Counted from the first letter of the stretch, positions 19,268 to 29,360 are shown. The stretch: DNA of 64,000 nt from a bacterium (GCA_016716565.1 JADJWC010000003.1:248001-312000); one strand, 5' to 3'. Numbers and translations are program-made. The notes: generated by a model from the sequence alone, not told the origin.

Positions 19268-19479
19268 AAAAAAAATCTCCAATTTAATAATTCTTATTTA
19301 TTAACTGTAACAAATTTAATGATTAAGCAGTTAATTATTATATCAACTTAAATTAGATTAACATAAAACTTTCAGAGACGATGATCGGTAAGTTTGGCAC
19401 AAAATAATAATTGCTTTTTATCCTTCTATGGTTTACATATGTTATTAAGAAACCATTCATATTTGCGAGAGTATCCCAA

Positions 19480-22036
19480 ATGAAAAAAATATTCCCTTTG
19501 CTATTAGCATTTTGTTTTTTTTGTTTGATGAATAAATCAATATTTCCTTGCAGTATTATTTATGTCCCTCCTGTAAAATTTGATTCAACAGAATATATTT
19601 TTATTGGAAAGATTATGGATTATACAGGTAACATCTATTCTGATTCACTACACCGAAGTTTTCAGGGATTGATCGTTGAGATTATTGAATCGGTATATCT
19701 GCCAGACACGATCTATAGAAAAATTAAAATTGTTCCTTATGAACTGGGGGCAGCCTGTGAATTGACCACGTGGGACGAAAAATCTTTTAAACAATTATAT
19801 CCTGTAGGAATGGAATTAAGAATAGTCGGGAAGAAATCAGTATTTATTAAGAATGATATTGAAGCAGATTTTATCATACTTGATATAAGTCCTCGCAATA
19901 TGTTTAGATTATCTAAGAATTTTAAGGAACCTGCTATTTTGTTCTCATCAAAAAAGTCAATTTATGATTATAGATATGCTTGTATCGATTCCAACAAAAG
20001 TTTTCTAAAAAAACTGACATTATATAATTCGAAAGAATCTGAAAACCTGAGGCTATCTTATCAGGAGCAATATCATTTCGAATTGCGGAAGGATTTTTAC
20101 CGTCTTTCAGTTGCGTCATCAGATGTGGATAAGGCAGAAATAATAAAGAGACTTTTTTCTTTCAGTTCATATTCAAAGAAAGATTTTTTAGAGATAATTA
20201 ATGGAAATATCAAAAGTGATGTCATTAAACAAGAAATGATATTGCAAATGCCAAAAAGATTTGAGCGTCCTGCTGCCGATACCACGCTGCATCCTGAAAT
20301 TCCCGCTTCATTAACTTCTAGATGGTTTCAAACTAATGGTCCTTACGGTGGTTCGATAACCAGTCTTATTTTAAATAACTCAGATCAAAACTCTCTTCGC
20401 GGGGACAAGAACAAATGGAGTATTTCGTTCAACCAATAATGGGGAAAATTGGTTTTCAATTAATTCTGGATTAACCAATCCATATATTTATACTGTTTTT
20501 ACTAATGGTAATAGTATTTATGCAGGAACCGATTCCGGTGCATTTCGTTCAACAAATAACGGAGAAAGCTGGATAGCTATAAATAATGGATTTGAGATTA
20601 AAAAAGTTTTTCGTGTTTACGCATTTGCTATCTCAGAGAAATATCTCTTTGCTGGAAGTAATCATAGCGGCGTCTTTCGTTCATCTGATAATGGGGAAAG
20701 CTGGTTGGCAGTTAATTCAGGATTATCAAATTTACAAGTTAATTGTCTTTTAACTTGCGAGAAATATCTATTCGCAGGAACGTACGGAGGAATTTTTGTT
20801 TCAACAGATGATGGAGAAAATTGGCGATCTATTAATACTGGACTTCCAAATCGTCTTTATCCAAATACAAAGATGGTATGGTTATATGTTAATACTGTCT
20901 GGATGAGCGGAGATAAAATATTTATCGGAACAGAGGAAGATGGTATGTATTTATCAACAAACTTTGGAGAAACGTGGACTCCTGTTAATCTTGATCTAAA
21001 AAAAACCCGTGTTAATTCAATAAAAGGAATTCCCTCAAATCTGTTTGTAAGTACAAGAAATGGAATATTTCGCTCAACAGATAATGGAGAAACTTGGAGC
21101 GGGCTTAAAAAAGATCTCTCAAGATCTGTATATACATCAATTGCCCCTCATGATTCAATACTTTACACAGGGGACAATGGAGTTCACTATTCTTCTGATT
21201 ATGGTAAAACATGGTTTAACATTAATGAAGGATTAAAAAATACTGCCATAGATGATCTTAGTGTGCGCGCTGATGATCTAATTGCAAAAGTTTATACCCA
21301 AGGAATATTTCTTTCAACAGATAATGGTTTTAGTTGGTCGTCAATCAGTGAGAATTTACAATTCAATGAATTTAATTCCGTTGCCTGTGATGAAAAAAAG
21401 ATTATTGTTGTAACAACAGATGCGATGCTGATTACTTCTGATGATGGTGAAAATTGGTCACAAATTTTAATAAATAAAAATACTCGAAAAGTATTTTTTA
21501 TTATGAATAAACTCTTCGCTTCAGTTGATAACAATCTTTTATGTTCATCGGATTTTGGCAAAAGCTGGGATACACTCCTTACAAGAGTGATTGTCAAATC
21601 AATTAAAAAAAGTGGCGATGATCTTTTTCTCATAACTCATAAGGAAATGCTTCGTTCAACTGATAATGGAATAAAATGGATTCCTGTAAATACTGATGAA
21701 GATTGCATAGTTAGTTCATTTGTAGTCGGCGATGACAAATATTATGCTGTAGCTGGAAAGTGTGGTGTTATTGTTTCATCTGACAATGGTAATAGCTGGC
21801 TTGCATATGATAATGATTTTAAATTTTATGGGTTTAGTAATCTTACTACTCACGGTAAGTATTTATTTGCAACTTCAGAACGTTTAGGAGTTTTTCTTTC
21901 CTTGAATGAAGGTAAGGACTGGATTCCATTTAACTTTGGACTAAAAGATTTATGGGTACTTTCTCTAACAGTAAAGAATAATGTTCTCTATGCAGGAACT
22001 ACAACCGGTGTTTGGGCGCATGAGTTAAACAATTAA
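19480..22036 (+). CDS. Secreted protein with sialidase/BNR-like propeller repeats, frameshifted
   Basis: A protein of about 850 residues starting at ATG 19480 (MKKIFPLLLAFCFF signal peptide; earlier in-frame starts would bury it). An N-terminal domain of roughly 250 residues is not recognised. The rest is at least ten repeats built on GxFRSTDNGxxW with LFAGT strands, typical of BNR/Ycf48-like beta-propellers. The frame breaks at 20392-20395: a +1 correction (one extra base in a CT run) joins ...SDQN to LFAGTRTNGVFRSTNNGENW, which is then open to 22036. No sorting domain is visible at the C-terminus. It overlaps the convergent MmgE/PrpD gene by 12 bases and interrupts the citrate block. Confidence 0.72.
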
Positions 22037-23458
22037 TTTCTTCATAAATTCTTTTGCTGTAAGAAGCTCAGCATTAAAAATAGCATCCCTCACTTCACTT
22101 CGTCTTCCTTTTGTAAGAAGTTTTCCAACAAGTCCTTCAAATTTATTATCGAGGTCATCCATCGTCATTGGTTCTCTTGGATCTCCTTTAGGATACTCGA
22201 GATACTCAGAAAATTGTCTTCCATCTTTTGTCTTTACAACAACTTTGCTTGGTTGTTTTGTAGGAAACATTTTTTCAAATTCCTGTGATGGTTCACCTTT
22301 TATCCTGTTAATAACTTCCCAGATTCTCGGGTCCTTTAATTTCTCATCACTGAAAGATTGAGTTGTTACTTTATGATCAACCAATGCAGCAGCAATGCAG
22401 TAGGGAAGTGAATGATCTGCAGTTTCTCTGGATTCAGGACGATACTTATGCGGATCAAATAAAATATCATAAGCTTGAGCGAGCGTTGTTAATGTTACAG
22501 TTTCAATTTGGTCGTAGGTGATATTGTTTTTTACAACTGCATTAAGTGTTGCAGAAAGATGAGTATGAGTTAACGCTTCAGTAGGGAAAGCTTTCATACT
22601 GCATTCTAAAATTTTATAACTCTCACCTAAGCCACCGATAAGTTTTTCGATATTCCATTTCCAATCAGAAACTCCATCTCGTCCTCTCATACTTACCGGA
22701 TCAACTTTTTGTTCTTTCGCATTCCATCCAAGAAAAGTATCCATGAATCCTTCTTTACCCTCGAACACAGCTTCAGTGCCGGTGTAACCTTTCTTAGCCA
22801 TCAACGCCGCAAATACTCCGCTTTGAACTGCCATCGGATCAACAGTGTTTTTCATCATCGTAAGTTTTCCTGCTGTCGGACAACCGATTGTGTGATTATG
22901 ACTTCCGCTAATTCCAACTGCGTTCACCATTTGGTCAACATTTAATCCCAACATTTTACCTGCAACAATCGGTGAAACAAATTGAGTTAAGGTTGCGTGA
23001 TGCCATTTACGTTCACGAACACCGGGCGACGCAAATAAGCAAAGTCTTTGTTCAAATTCATAAGCGAGAACGATTGCTGTGATTACTTCTTTCATCGAAG
23101 CACCAACCATTTCGCCAACAGAAAGTGCTGCAGGAATAATATCAGACGGATGAGATGGATCTTCTTTCCAGTAGATGTCATTGAAGTCGAGCGCACGGAT
23201 CATAAGTGAATTAACGAGTGTTGTATTGACTGCAGGAATTCTGTCACCAAAACCAATTACGGTTGATTCCTTTTTGCCGCCCATATCTTTGTAAATGTTG
23301 TGAATAATTTTCACATCCTTTGTGCGATATCCACCGTATGCACAGCCGATAGAATCGTACAAATATCTTTTTACTTCGTGTATTACTTCTTTTGGTAAAT
23401 CGTTGTATTTAAGATTTACTGCAAATTCTGAGATGGTGCGTGATATTGATTTATTCAT
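22025..23458 (-). CDS. MmgE/PrpD family dehydratase
   Basis: A 477-residue cytoplasmic protein of the MmgE/PrpD family, whose members include 2-methylcitrate dehydratase and cis-aconitate decarboxylase. Recognisable segments are YDSIGCAYGGY, RALDFNDIYW, HATLTQFVSPIVAGKMLGL and AFPTEALTHTHL. I chose ATG 23458 because AAGGGAA lies seven bases upstream; the first in-frame ATG (23485) falls inside a dispersed repeat. It lies directly before the aconitase-like gene on the same strand. Its position suggests a role on citrate, methylcitrate or aconitate, but the exact substrate cannot be read. Confidence 0.85.
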   Translation of the reverse strand: MNKSISRTISEFAVNLKYNDLPKEVIHEVKRYLYDSIGCAYGGYRTKDVKIIHNIYKDMGGKKESTVIGFGDRIPAVNTTLVNSLMIRALDFNDIYWKEDPSHPSDIIPAALSVGEMVGASMKEVITAIVLAYEFEQRLCLFASPGVRERKWHHATLTQFVSPIVAGKMLGLNVDQMVNAVGISGSHNHTIGCPTAGKLTMMKNTVDPMAVQSGVFAALMAKKGYTGTEAVFEGKEGFMDTFLGWNAKEQKVDPVSMRGRDGVSDWKWNIEKLIGGLGESYKILECSMKAFPTEALTHTHLSATLNAVVKNNITYDQIETVTLTTLAQAYDILFDPHKYRPESRETADHSLPYCIAAALVDHKVTTQSFSDEKLKDPRIWEVINRIKGEPSQEFEKMFPTKQPSKVVVKTKDGRQFSEYLEYPKGDPREPMTMDDLDNKFEGLVGKLLTKGRRSEVRDAIFNAELLTAKEFMKKLIV

Positions 23459-23480
23459 ATTTTCCCTTAATTTTTTTGAT

Positions 23481-23553
23481 GTCATTGCGAGCGAAGCGAA
23501 GCAATCATTTTATGCAGATTGCTTCATTCCGATAAATCGGGATTCGCAATGAC
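23481..23553. repeat. Dispersed REP-like element between two citrate genes
   Basis: The left arm begins GTCATTGCGAGCGAAGCGAA and continues GCAATC (23481-23506). The right arm ends GATTCGCAATGAC (to 23553) after GATTGCTTCATTCC. The outer 10 bases of each end are inverted copies and the inner GATTGCTTC/GAAGCAATC match as well, so the whole unit can fold. Closely related sequence lies inside the gene at 50489 (52016-52042). It sits between the MmgE/PrpD start and the aconitase stop. Confidence 0.75.
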
Positions 23554-23560
23554 GGTTGTG

Positions 23561-25528
23561 TTACAAATTCTTCTTTACCCACTCCTCAAGTCCACCGGTA
23601 ACTATCAACTCCTGCGCAGCCTCACCAACCGGATCAATAGAATAGGTTTTATTATCAAAAGTTAAAACTGAATTTTCAAAATCTATTTTTACATTTATTC
23701 CTGTTTTCACAGTGAGTTTTGCTTTTCCATACTTCGCTTTCAAATTATTTACAAGCGAAGGACATTCAATTAGCAAGTATCCGTTGTTCAAAGCATTTCT
23801 TTTGTATGTTTCGTTGAATGTTCCAGCAACAACAAGCTGAATGCCTTTATACTTTAATGCTGTTGCAGCCTGCTCACGTGAAGAACCAGTTCCAAAATTA
23901 AAACCACCAACAAGAATATCTCCGGCTTTTGTGATCTTAACAAATTCAGAATCATAATTTTCCATTACGACTTCTGCTTGCTGTTGCGGGGTCATATCAT
24001 CATTGTAAGATTTGCCCGGGTAAATTCCGTCAGTATTAAGATTATCCTGATGACAGAATATTAATTCACCTTCAACAACAGGTTTAAAACCATCAATAAT
24101 TTTTACTGAAGATTTTTTCTCAGATTTTTTTTCATTTATCTTGATTGATCCTTTCAGTTCGCGGTGTTCTTTATTCTTCCAATCGAAATAAATTTTACCT
24201 GCAACTGCCGATGCTGCTACAACTGCAGGTGAAGCAAGATAAGCCTGTGCATTTGGTGAACCCATTCTTCCTTTAAAATTTCTGTTCGTTGCAGAAATTC
24301 CAACTTCACCATCTTCAAGCAAACCTGTTCCGAGACCTATACAAGGTCCGCAACCTGGTGGAAGAGGAATTGCACCAGCTTCGATTAGTGATTGCCAGTA
24401 ACCGTATCGCTCTGCTTCTTTTTGTACTTCACTTGATGCAGCAGCAATGTAAAACTTTACATGATCAGCAACTTTTTTCCCTTTCACTTCTGCAGCAGCT
24501 TCCGCAATATCATCAACTCTACTGTTAACGCAGGACACAAGATATGCTTTATTAATTTTAACGTTCTTCTCTTTTAGTTCTGAAACTGCGGCATAAGTTT
24601 TTACTGTGTTCGGACCGGAAACAAATGGTTCTATTGTAGTCAAATCAATTGATAATTCTTTTGCATAATAAGCATCAGAATCTGCTTTTGGAATGTTGTG
24701 TTCCAATTCTTCAATTCTTTTGTGATTAATTCTTGGATGCTGTCCTTTTCCATCTGCATCTGAAAAAACTCCTTCAAGTCCGCGATGTTCTATAAAACTT
24801 TCTCTTCTTTTCAGCCATAAAATTGTTGCAAGATCAACCGGAAAGACTCCTGCAAGCGCGCCCCATTCGGTTGTCATGTTTGCAATTGCAAGTCTTTCAT
24901 CGATTGTAAGATAACGAATTCCATCTCCGACAAATTCAATTGCGTGGTTAAGAACTTCATCATTATTGAAGTAACCGCACAAAGCAATTATAACATCTTT
25001 TCCGGTGACACCGTGTCGAAGATTTCCTTTCAGTTCAACTTTTGCGATTGGTGGAACCTGCCACCATGTTCTTCCTGTTGCCCAGATAGCAGCAGCGTCA
25101 GTTCGTACAATTGGAGTTCCCAAACAGCCCAATCCACCATACATATTTGAATGTGAATCAGAAGCAACCGCCATTGTACCTGGGAATGCATAACCTTCTT
25201 CACACATAATTTGATGTCCGATACCCCGACCAGCTGGATAAAAGTCAGCTCCAACAGATTTAGAAAAATCTTCTATCTTTTTATACTTCTCTAAATTTTT
25301 TTCTGTTTTGTTTTGAATATCGTGATCAAGAGTGTGAACAACCTGTCGTGGATTAAACAGTTTCTTTGCCCCAATCGATTTGAATTTTGGAATAACTGCG
25401 CCGGTGTTATCGTGCGTCATAACATACGCAGGTTTAATTGATAAATAATCACCTGCATGAACTTCGTGTTTTGGATCTAATCCAAATGCAAATTTTTGTG
25501 CTATTTTTTCGATGAGGGTCTGGGACAT
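23561..25528 (-). CDS. Aconitase/homoaconitase-like hydratase
   Basis: A 655-residue iron-sulfur hydratase with both the catalytic part (about 1-460) and the swivel domain (about 490-655) in one chain. The 4Fe-4S cysteines are visible as C333 (YLVSCVNSR) and C393/C396 (PPGCGPC). ATGRTWWQVPP and GTGSSREQAATALKY resemble fungal-type homoaconitase more than the standard bacterial AcnA or AcnB. It has a perfect AGGAGG before its ATG. The neighbouring isocitrate dehydrogenase-like gene and citrate lyase favour citrate/isocitrate as substrate, but homocitrate or isopropylmalate cannot be excluded. Confidence 0.87.
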   Translation of the reverse strand: MSQTLIEKIAQKFAFGLDPKHEVHAGDYLSIKPAYVMTHDNTGAVIPKFKSIGAKKLFNPRQVVHTLDHDIQNKTEKNLEKYKKIEDFSKSVGADFYPAGRGIGHQIMCEEGYAFPGTMAVASDSHSNMYGGLGCLGTPIVRTDAAAIWATGRTWWQVPPIAKVELKGNLRHGVTGKDVIIALCGYFNNDEVLNHAIEFVGDGIRYLTIDERLAIANMTTEWGALAGVFPVDLATILWLKRRESFIEHRGLEGVFSDADGKGQHPRINHKRIEELEHNIPKADSDAYYAKELSIDLTTIEPFVSGPNTVKTYAAVSELKEKNVKINKAYLVSCVNSRVDDIAEAAAEVKGKKVADHVKFYIAAASSEVQKEAERYGYWQSLIEAGAIPLPPGCGPCIGLGTGLLEDGEVGISATNRNFKGRMGSPNAQAYLASPAVVAASAVAGKIYFDWKNKEHRELKGSIKINEKKSEKKSSVKIIDGFKPVVEGELIFCHQDNLNTDGIYPGKSYNDDMTPQQQAEVVMENYDSEFVKITKAGDILVGGFNFGTGSSREQAATALKYKGIQLVVAGTFNETYKRNALNNGYLLIECPSLVNNLKAKYGKAKLTVKTGINVKIDFENSVLTFDNKTYSIDPVGEAAQELIVTGGLEEWVKKNL

Positions 25529-25536
25529 AAAACCTC

Positions 25537-26070
25537 CTATGCTTTAAATGGATCAAATGAAACGAAGTCAGCATGATGAACAATTATTGCTTCAACATTT
25601 CTTTTAGCCAAATCGCCTTCTTTTGCATGATATGCGATTATGTGCTGTACTTCATAAGGCAAACCAAAACGATCAGCAATTGATACCCCGCTAAATGGAT
25701 GGCGAAGCAAAGTTCCTGCTTTACTTGTTACAAGTTTACCATCTACTTTATCATATTCTATTAACTTACCGATATCTATTAATATTGCTCCTGCAATAAG
25801 CAGATCCATATCTATTTTTATTTCATCACCAAAATTTTCTTTCATCCTTTTTGCAATATCCACAGACAATTGAACTGCGGTTCTCTTATGATTCATAAAA
25901 GATATTTTACAATCTTTAATCAACAATGAAAATGGAATCACTTCTAGATCTTCAGGAGAGAGAACGGAGTTTTCAATTGCATAGACCCAGCAGTCCAGTA
26001 CTTTTTCTCTGAGTTCTATATTTTCGATCCAGTTTATTTCAGGCCATATTTTTAAAACTTTTTCGCGCAT
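25537..26070 (-). CDS. Degenerate HD-domain protein
   Basis: A 177-residue cytoplasmic protein with an HD-superfamily fold pattern: first histidine H61 (NHKRTAV), HD-motif position LIDIGK at 97-102, and later YHAKEG and VHHADFV. The motif histidine is replaced by isoleucine at residue 98, so the usual HD metal pair is incomplete. This suggests a changed metal site or a non-catalytic role. It ends eight bases before the aconitase-like gene and shares its AGGAGG region, so the two are cotranscribed with cstA upstream. The substrate is unknown. Confidence 0.75.
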   Translation of the reverse strand: MREKVLKIWPEINWIENIELREKVLDCWVYAIENSVLSPEDLEVIPFSLLIKDCKISFMNHKRTAVQLSVDIAKRMKENFGDEIKIDMDLLIAGAILIDIGKLIEYDKVDGKLVTSKAGTLLRHPFSGVSIADRFGLPYEVQHIIAYHAKEGDLAKRNVEAIIVHHADFVSFDPFKA

Positions 26071-26082
26071 TTGAATTTCCTT

Positions 26083-27720
26083 TTAATCAATTTTAATTTC
26101 AGATAATTGTTTACCGTTAATCAGAACACCATAAGCTTTAATGCCAAGCATTACTGACAATGCAAATAACAGAACAGATATAATAGCTAGCGAGTAATTA
26201 TTGATAATAAAATTCTGATAAATCAAAGTTCCAAGTGCAGTGAGTGTAACAGCAAACATGAAAATCATTGGAATCAGTACAAATAAAAATCCTTTCTTAA
26301 GATTTGCAACCCACACTGTTAAGGCAAGCAAGGCGAGTGCTGCGAGCAATTGATTAGCACTTCCGAATACCGGCCAGATTGACATTGTTTGTCCGCTGAA
26401 TGTAAGTGCAGCACCAAAAACAACAGTTATTCCTGTCGCAATAAACCTGTTTTGCATAACTGATTTTTTTTCTGGCTGATCTTTTATTTCAAAATATTCC
26501 TGGAACATAAATCTTGCTAATCTTGTCGCTGTATCGAGCGAAGTAAGTGCAAAGGCAGAGACAGCAAGAGCAGTGAATGTCTGTGCCAGAGGAATTGAAA
26601 TGTTTAACACTGGAATTGCATTTATGAATCTTGCAACACCGAGTGAAAAAGCGGGAACCGGTCCTTTATTAACAAGAATATCCAAAAATTCTTTATTTAC
26701 CATTGAAGCAACCGCAACGAGAGATAACACAGCAAGTAATCCTTCAATCAACATCCCACCATAGCCAATAATTCTACCATCAGTTTCTTTGTTCAGCTGT
26801 TTAGCAGTCGTCCCACTTGCAACCAGCGAATGAAAGCCACTGATTGCACCGCAAGCAACAGTAACAAAGAGAGCAGGGAATAGGTATCCGACTTTATCTA
26901 ACGAAAATGTACTGAATGCAGGAAGATTGATTGATGGAGCAGCAAAGAAAATTCCAACAAATCCTAAAATCATTAATGCATATAGGAAAAAAGAATTTAA
27001 GTAGTCTCTTGGCTGAAGTAATATCCAGACCGGAGTTACTGATGCGGTAAATATGTACGCGAAAAGAATTAATTGCCAGGAAAGATTATCAAGTTGTATC
27101 GGGAAAGCGTTCCCAGCTGGAATAGATAGGAATAAAAGAATAACGCCAACTATTGTTGCAATCCAAAGTGGCACTTTAAATTTATACAAAGCTAATCCGA
27201 ATATTACGGCAAGTAACATAAACAGAATGGATGAAGTACCGGCACTTGGAATATGCGTAAAAGTATCAGCAACAATAATTGTAAATACAGCTATTACAAG
27301 AATCAAAGTTGCCCACGAAAAAATGAGGAATAACTTTTTACCATTCACGCCAAGGTAAGTTTGAATTACGTACCCGATCGATTTACTTTGATGACGAATT
27401 GATGCAACTATGGATGAATAATCGTGAACACCACCAATGAATATAGCACCAAAAATTACCCACAGATAAACCGGAAGCCAGCCGAATCCGGCAGCGATTA
27501 CAGGTCCGACAATCGGGCCTGCACCTGCAATAGATGCGAAGTGATGACCAAGTAACACCGGAGCTTTTGCCGGGACATAATCAACTCCATCGTACATAGT
27601 GTGCGAAGGAGTGTTTTGGCTGTTGTTCACTTCAAGCCGTTTGGTTATAAATCCTCCATACAGCTTGTAAGCAACAGCATACATTACTAAAGCGATTAGT
27701 ATTAATTCTATTCCGTTCAT
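26083..27720 (-). CDS. cstA: Carbon starvation protein CstA family transporter
   Basis: A 545-residue inner-membrane protein with about 14-16 hydrophobic segments. Diagnostic regions include LLGHHFASIAGAGPIVGPV, WVIFGAIFIGGVHDYSSIVAS, ACGAISGFHSLVASGTT and ALTSLDTATRLARFMFQEYF. CstA proteins are peptide or pyruvate importers induced on carbon limitation. It starts the HD-aconitase string (12 bases to the HD gene). Being beside citrate and isocitrate genes it may supply carbon for this block. The frame is intact. Confidence 0.92.
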   Translation of the reverse strand: MNGIELILIALVMYAVAYKLYGGFITKRLEVNNSQNTPSHTMYDGVDYVPAKAPVLLGHHFASIAGAGPIVGPVIAAGFGWLPVYLWVIFGAIFIGGVHDYSSIVASIRHQSKSIGYVIQTYLGVNGKKLFLIFSWATLILVIAVFTIIVADTFTHIPSAGTSSILFMLLAVIFGLALYKFKVPLWIATIVGVILLFLSIPAGNAFPIQLDNLSWQLILFAYIFTASVTPVWILLQPRDYLNSFFLYALMILGFVGIFFAAPSINLPAFSTFSLDKVGYLFPALFVTVACGAISGFHSLVASGTTAKQLNKETDGRIIGYGGMLIEGLLAVLSLVAVASMVNKEFLDILVNKGPVPAFSLGVARFINAIPVLNISIPLAQTFTALAVSAFALTSLDTATRLARFMFQEYFEIKDQPEKKSVMQNRFIATGITVVFGAALTFSGQTMSIWPVFGSANQLLAALALLALTVWVANLKKGFLFVLIPMIFMFAVTLTALGTLIYQNFIINNYSLAIISVLLFALSVMLGIKAYGVLINGKQLSEIKID

Positions 27721-27739
27721 TTTCTTAATGTCAAATGTG

Positions 27740-28165
27740 AAAAGTCAAATGTCAAAAGTTAATTTATTTTGCTCTTTCAGTAAACTTTGAAAGTTTTGCG
27801 AATAGTTCATTTAGCTTTTCCTCAATTTCTTTAATTGTTTTATCATCCAAATAATTTAATGTAATTGCAATTTCCAAATGATTATCCACTTCAACCAGAG
27901 ATGATCTAGCAATCTCATAAAATCTTTTTCTTTCCACTAAACTTTTCCTTGAGGATCCTTCAGCAATGTTTGCCGAGATAGATACTGAAGCTCTTCTAGT
28001 TTGGCTTGTCAATCCAAACAATTCCTCTTTTGGGTATTGTGATGTAATCTTATAAATGAATGAAACAAATTTCACTGAAAGTTGCCAAACATTAAGATTT
28101 TTATGATTTAGTTTTAGCATTAAATCTCTTTATAGATTTAAAATATTAAAAATCATTTGACTTTT
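27740..28165. repeat. Inverted 12-bp repeats flanking the four-helix-bundle gene
   Basis: AAAAGTCAAATG at 27740-27751 and its exact complement CATTTGACTTTT at 28154-28165 bracket the small gene at 27764-28120. Both lie within longer GTCAAAAGTC-like tracts (27729-27757 and 28154-28169). This arrangement could mark a small mobile cassette or simply two opposite copies of a common intergenic repeat. Confidence 0.5.
27764..28120 (-). CDS. Four-helix-bundle protein (23S rRNA intervening-sequence type)
   Basis: A 118-residue all-helical protein of the family first seen in 23S rRNA intervening sequences. Typical features are the start NLNVWQLSVKF, PKEELFGLTSQTRRASVSI, SANIAEGSSR and YEIARSSLVEVDNHLEIA. 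These proteins are common in Bacteroidota as stand-alone genes; the role is unknown and probably involves oligomeric nucleic-acid or protein binding. It lies between cstA and the isocitrate dehydrogenase-like gene, flanked by inverted GTCAAAAGTC-like repeats, and looks like an insertion into that operon. Confidence 0.88.
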   Translation of the reverse strand: MLKLNHKNLNVWQLSVKFVSFIYKITSQYPKEELFGLTSQTRRASVSISANIAEGSSRKSLVERKRFYEIARSSLVEVDNHLEIAITLNYLDDKTIKEIEEKLNELFAKLSKFTERAK

Positions 28166-28178
28166 GACGTTTACCGTT

Positions 28179-29360
28179 TCACAGTTTTGAAATTATCTCA
28201 TCCGTCATCTGTTGAGTCGTGCAGGCACCTTTACTAAATACATCAGGACCACCGCGAAGTTTCATCATATCGTAAGTTTTAACTTTTCCTTCTTCAACAA
28301 CTTTTGCGATCGCTTTTCTAATCCTGTCAGCTTTTTCCGTTTCACCAATATGATCGAGCATCATACAGGCACTCATTATCATCGCAATTGGATTAACGAT
28401 CGAAGGATTTAGTTCTTGATATTTGGGCGCACTTCCGTGTGTTGGTTCAAATACAGCAACTTCATCGCCAAGATTTGCACTGCACGCAAATCCAAGTCCG
28501 CCGACTAATCCTGCGAATCCATCGGAAATGATATCACCGAACATATTCTCTGCAACAACAACTCCATAATCTTCCGGATTTTTTGTCAGCCACATCATTT
28601 GAGCATCAATATTTGTATCCCACATCGAAATTCCAGGGTACTCTTTAGCAATTTCTTTTCCAATCTTTAACATCATTCCGGAAGTTTCGCGAAGAACGTT
28701 CGGTTTTTCACAAACGGTTACATTCTTATATCCAAATTTCTTTGCATATTCAAATGCTGCCCGGATAATTCTGGTGGCAGCTTGTTTGGTAATGATTCTC
28801 GTTGAAATTGCAAGTTCTTCATTAGGAACATCTTTGAATGCTTTCCACTTTGGATGTGATTCAAATGCAGCACGAACATTTGCAGGAGGATTTGTCCATT
28901 CGAGTCCAGCATAAAGTCCTTCTGTGTTTTGTCTGAAGATGACAGAGTTAACTATTGGTTCTTCATATCCACCTTTACCATCTTTGCGAATGAAGTTTAA
29001 TGGATTTCCTTTAAACGATATACAGGGACGAATACATATATCAAGATTAAAAATCTGTCTCATTGAAACGATTGGTGAAAAGTAAGAGTATCCTTTTCCT
29101 TTTAAAGATGGATCAAGTTCCTTATCCGCTGCATCTTTTGGTTTGGATGTGATCGCACCGAAGAGTCCGAGTTTATGTTTCTTTAATAAATCAATTGTTC
29201 TTTGAGGAAGAGCATTACCTTCAGAACACCAAAAATCCCATCCGATATCTCCGTGAACATATTCGGCGTCAAATCTAACTGCGTTTAATACTCTAATTGA
29301 TTCGGGTAATACTGTTTTACCAATGCCATCTCCGGGCATTGAAACGATAGTTCTTTTCAT
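28179..29360 (-). CDS. Isocitrate/isopropylmalate dehydrogenase family protein
   Basis: A 393-residue decarboxylating dehydrogenase. Family marks: GDGIG at residues 10-14, the basic substrate region with NLDICIRPC and RQNTEGLYAGLEW, the metal aspartates in ENMFGDIISDGFAGLVGG, and nucleotide-binding EPTHGSAPKYQ. The length and N-terminus fit the shorter NAD-type isocitrate or homoisocitrate dehydrogenases, not the classic E. coli NADP enzyme. Neighbouring aconitase and citrate lyase favour isocitrate to 2-oxoglutarate, reversible in reductive metabolism. An AGGA lies upstream of the ATG. Confidence 0.85.
   Translation of the reverse strand: MKRTIVSMPGDGIGKTVLPESIRVLNAVRFDAEYVHGDIGWDFWCSEGNALPQRTIDLLKKHKLGLFGAITSKPKDAADKELDPSLKGKGYSYFSPIVSMRQIFNLDICIRPCISFKGNPLNFIRKDGKGGYEEPIVNSVIFRQNTEGLYAGLEWTNPPANVRAAFESHPKWKAFKDVPNEELAISTRIITKQAATRIIRAAFEYAKKFGYKNVTVCEKPNVLRETSGMMLKIGKEIAKEYPGISMWDTNIDAQMMWLTKNPEDYGVVVAENMFGDIISDGFAGLVGGLGFACSANLGDEVAVFEPTHGSAPKYQELNPSIVNPIAMIMSACMMLDHIGETEKADRIRKAIAKVVEEGKVKTYDMMKLRGGPDVFSKGACTTQQMTDEIISKL

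Noticed and set aside
20705..22036. Independent gene starting at TTG 20705
   Set aside because: The frame is open and full of the same repeats up to 20396, so it is the continuation of the gene starting at 19480.
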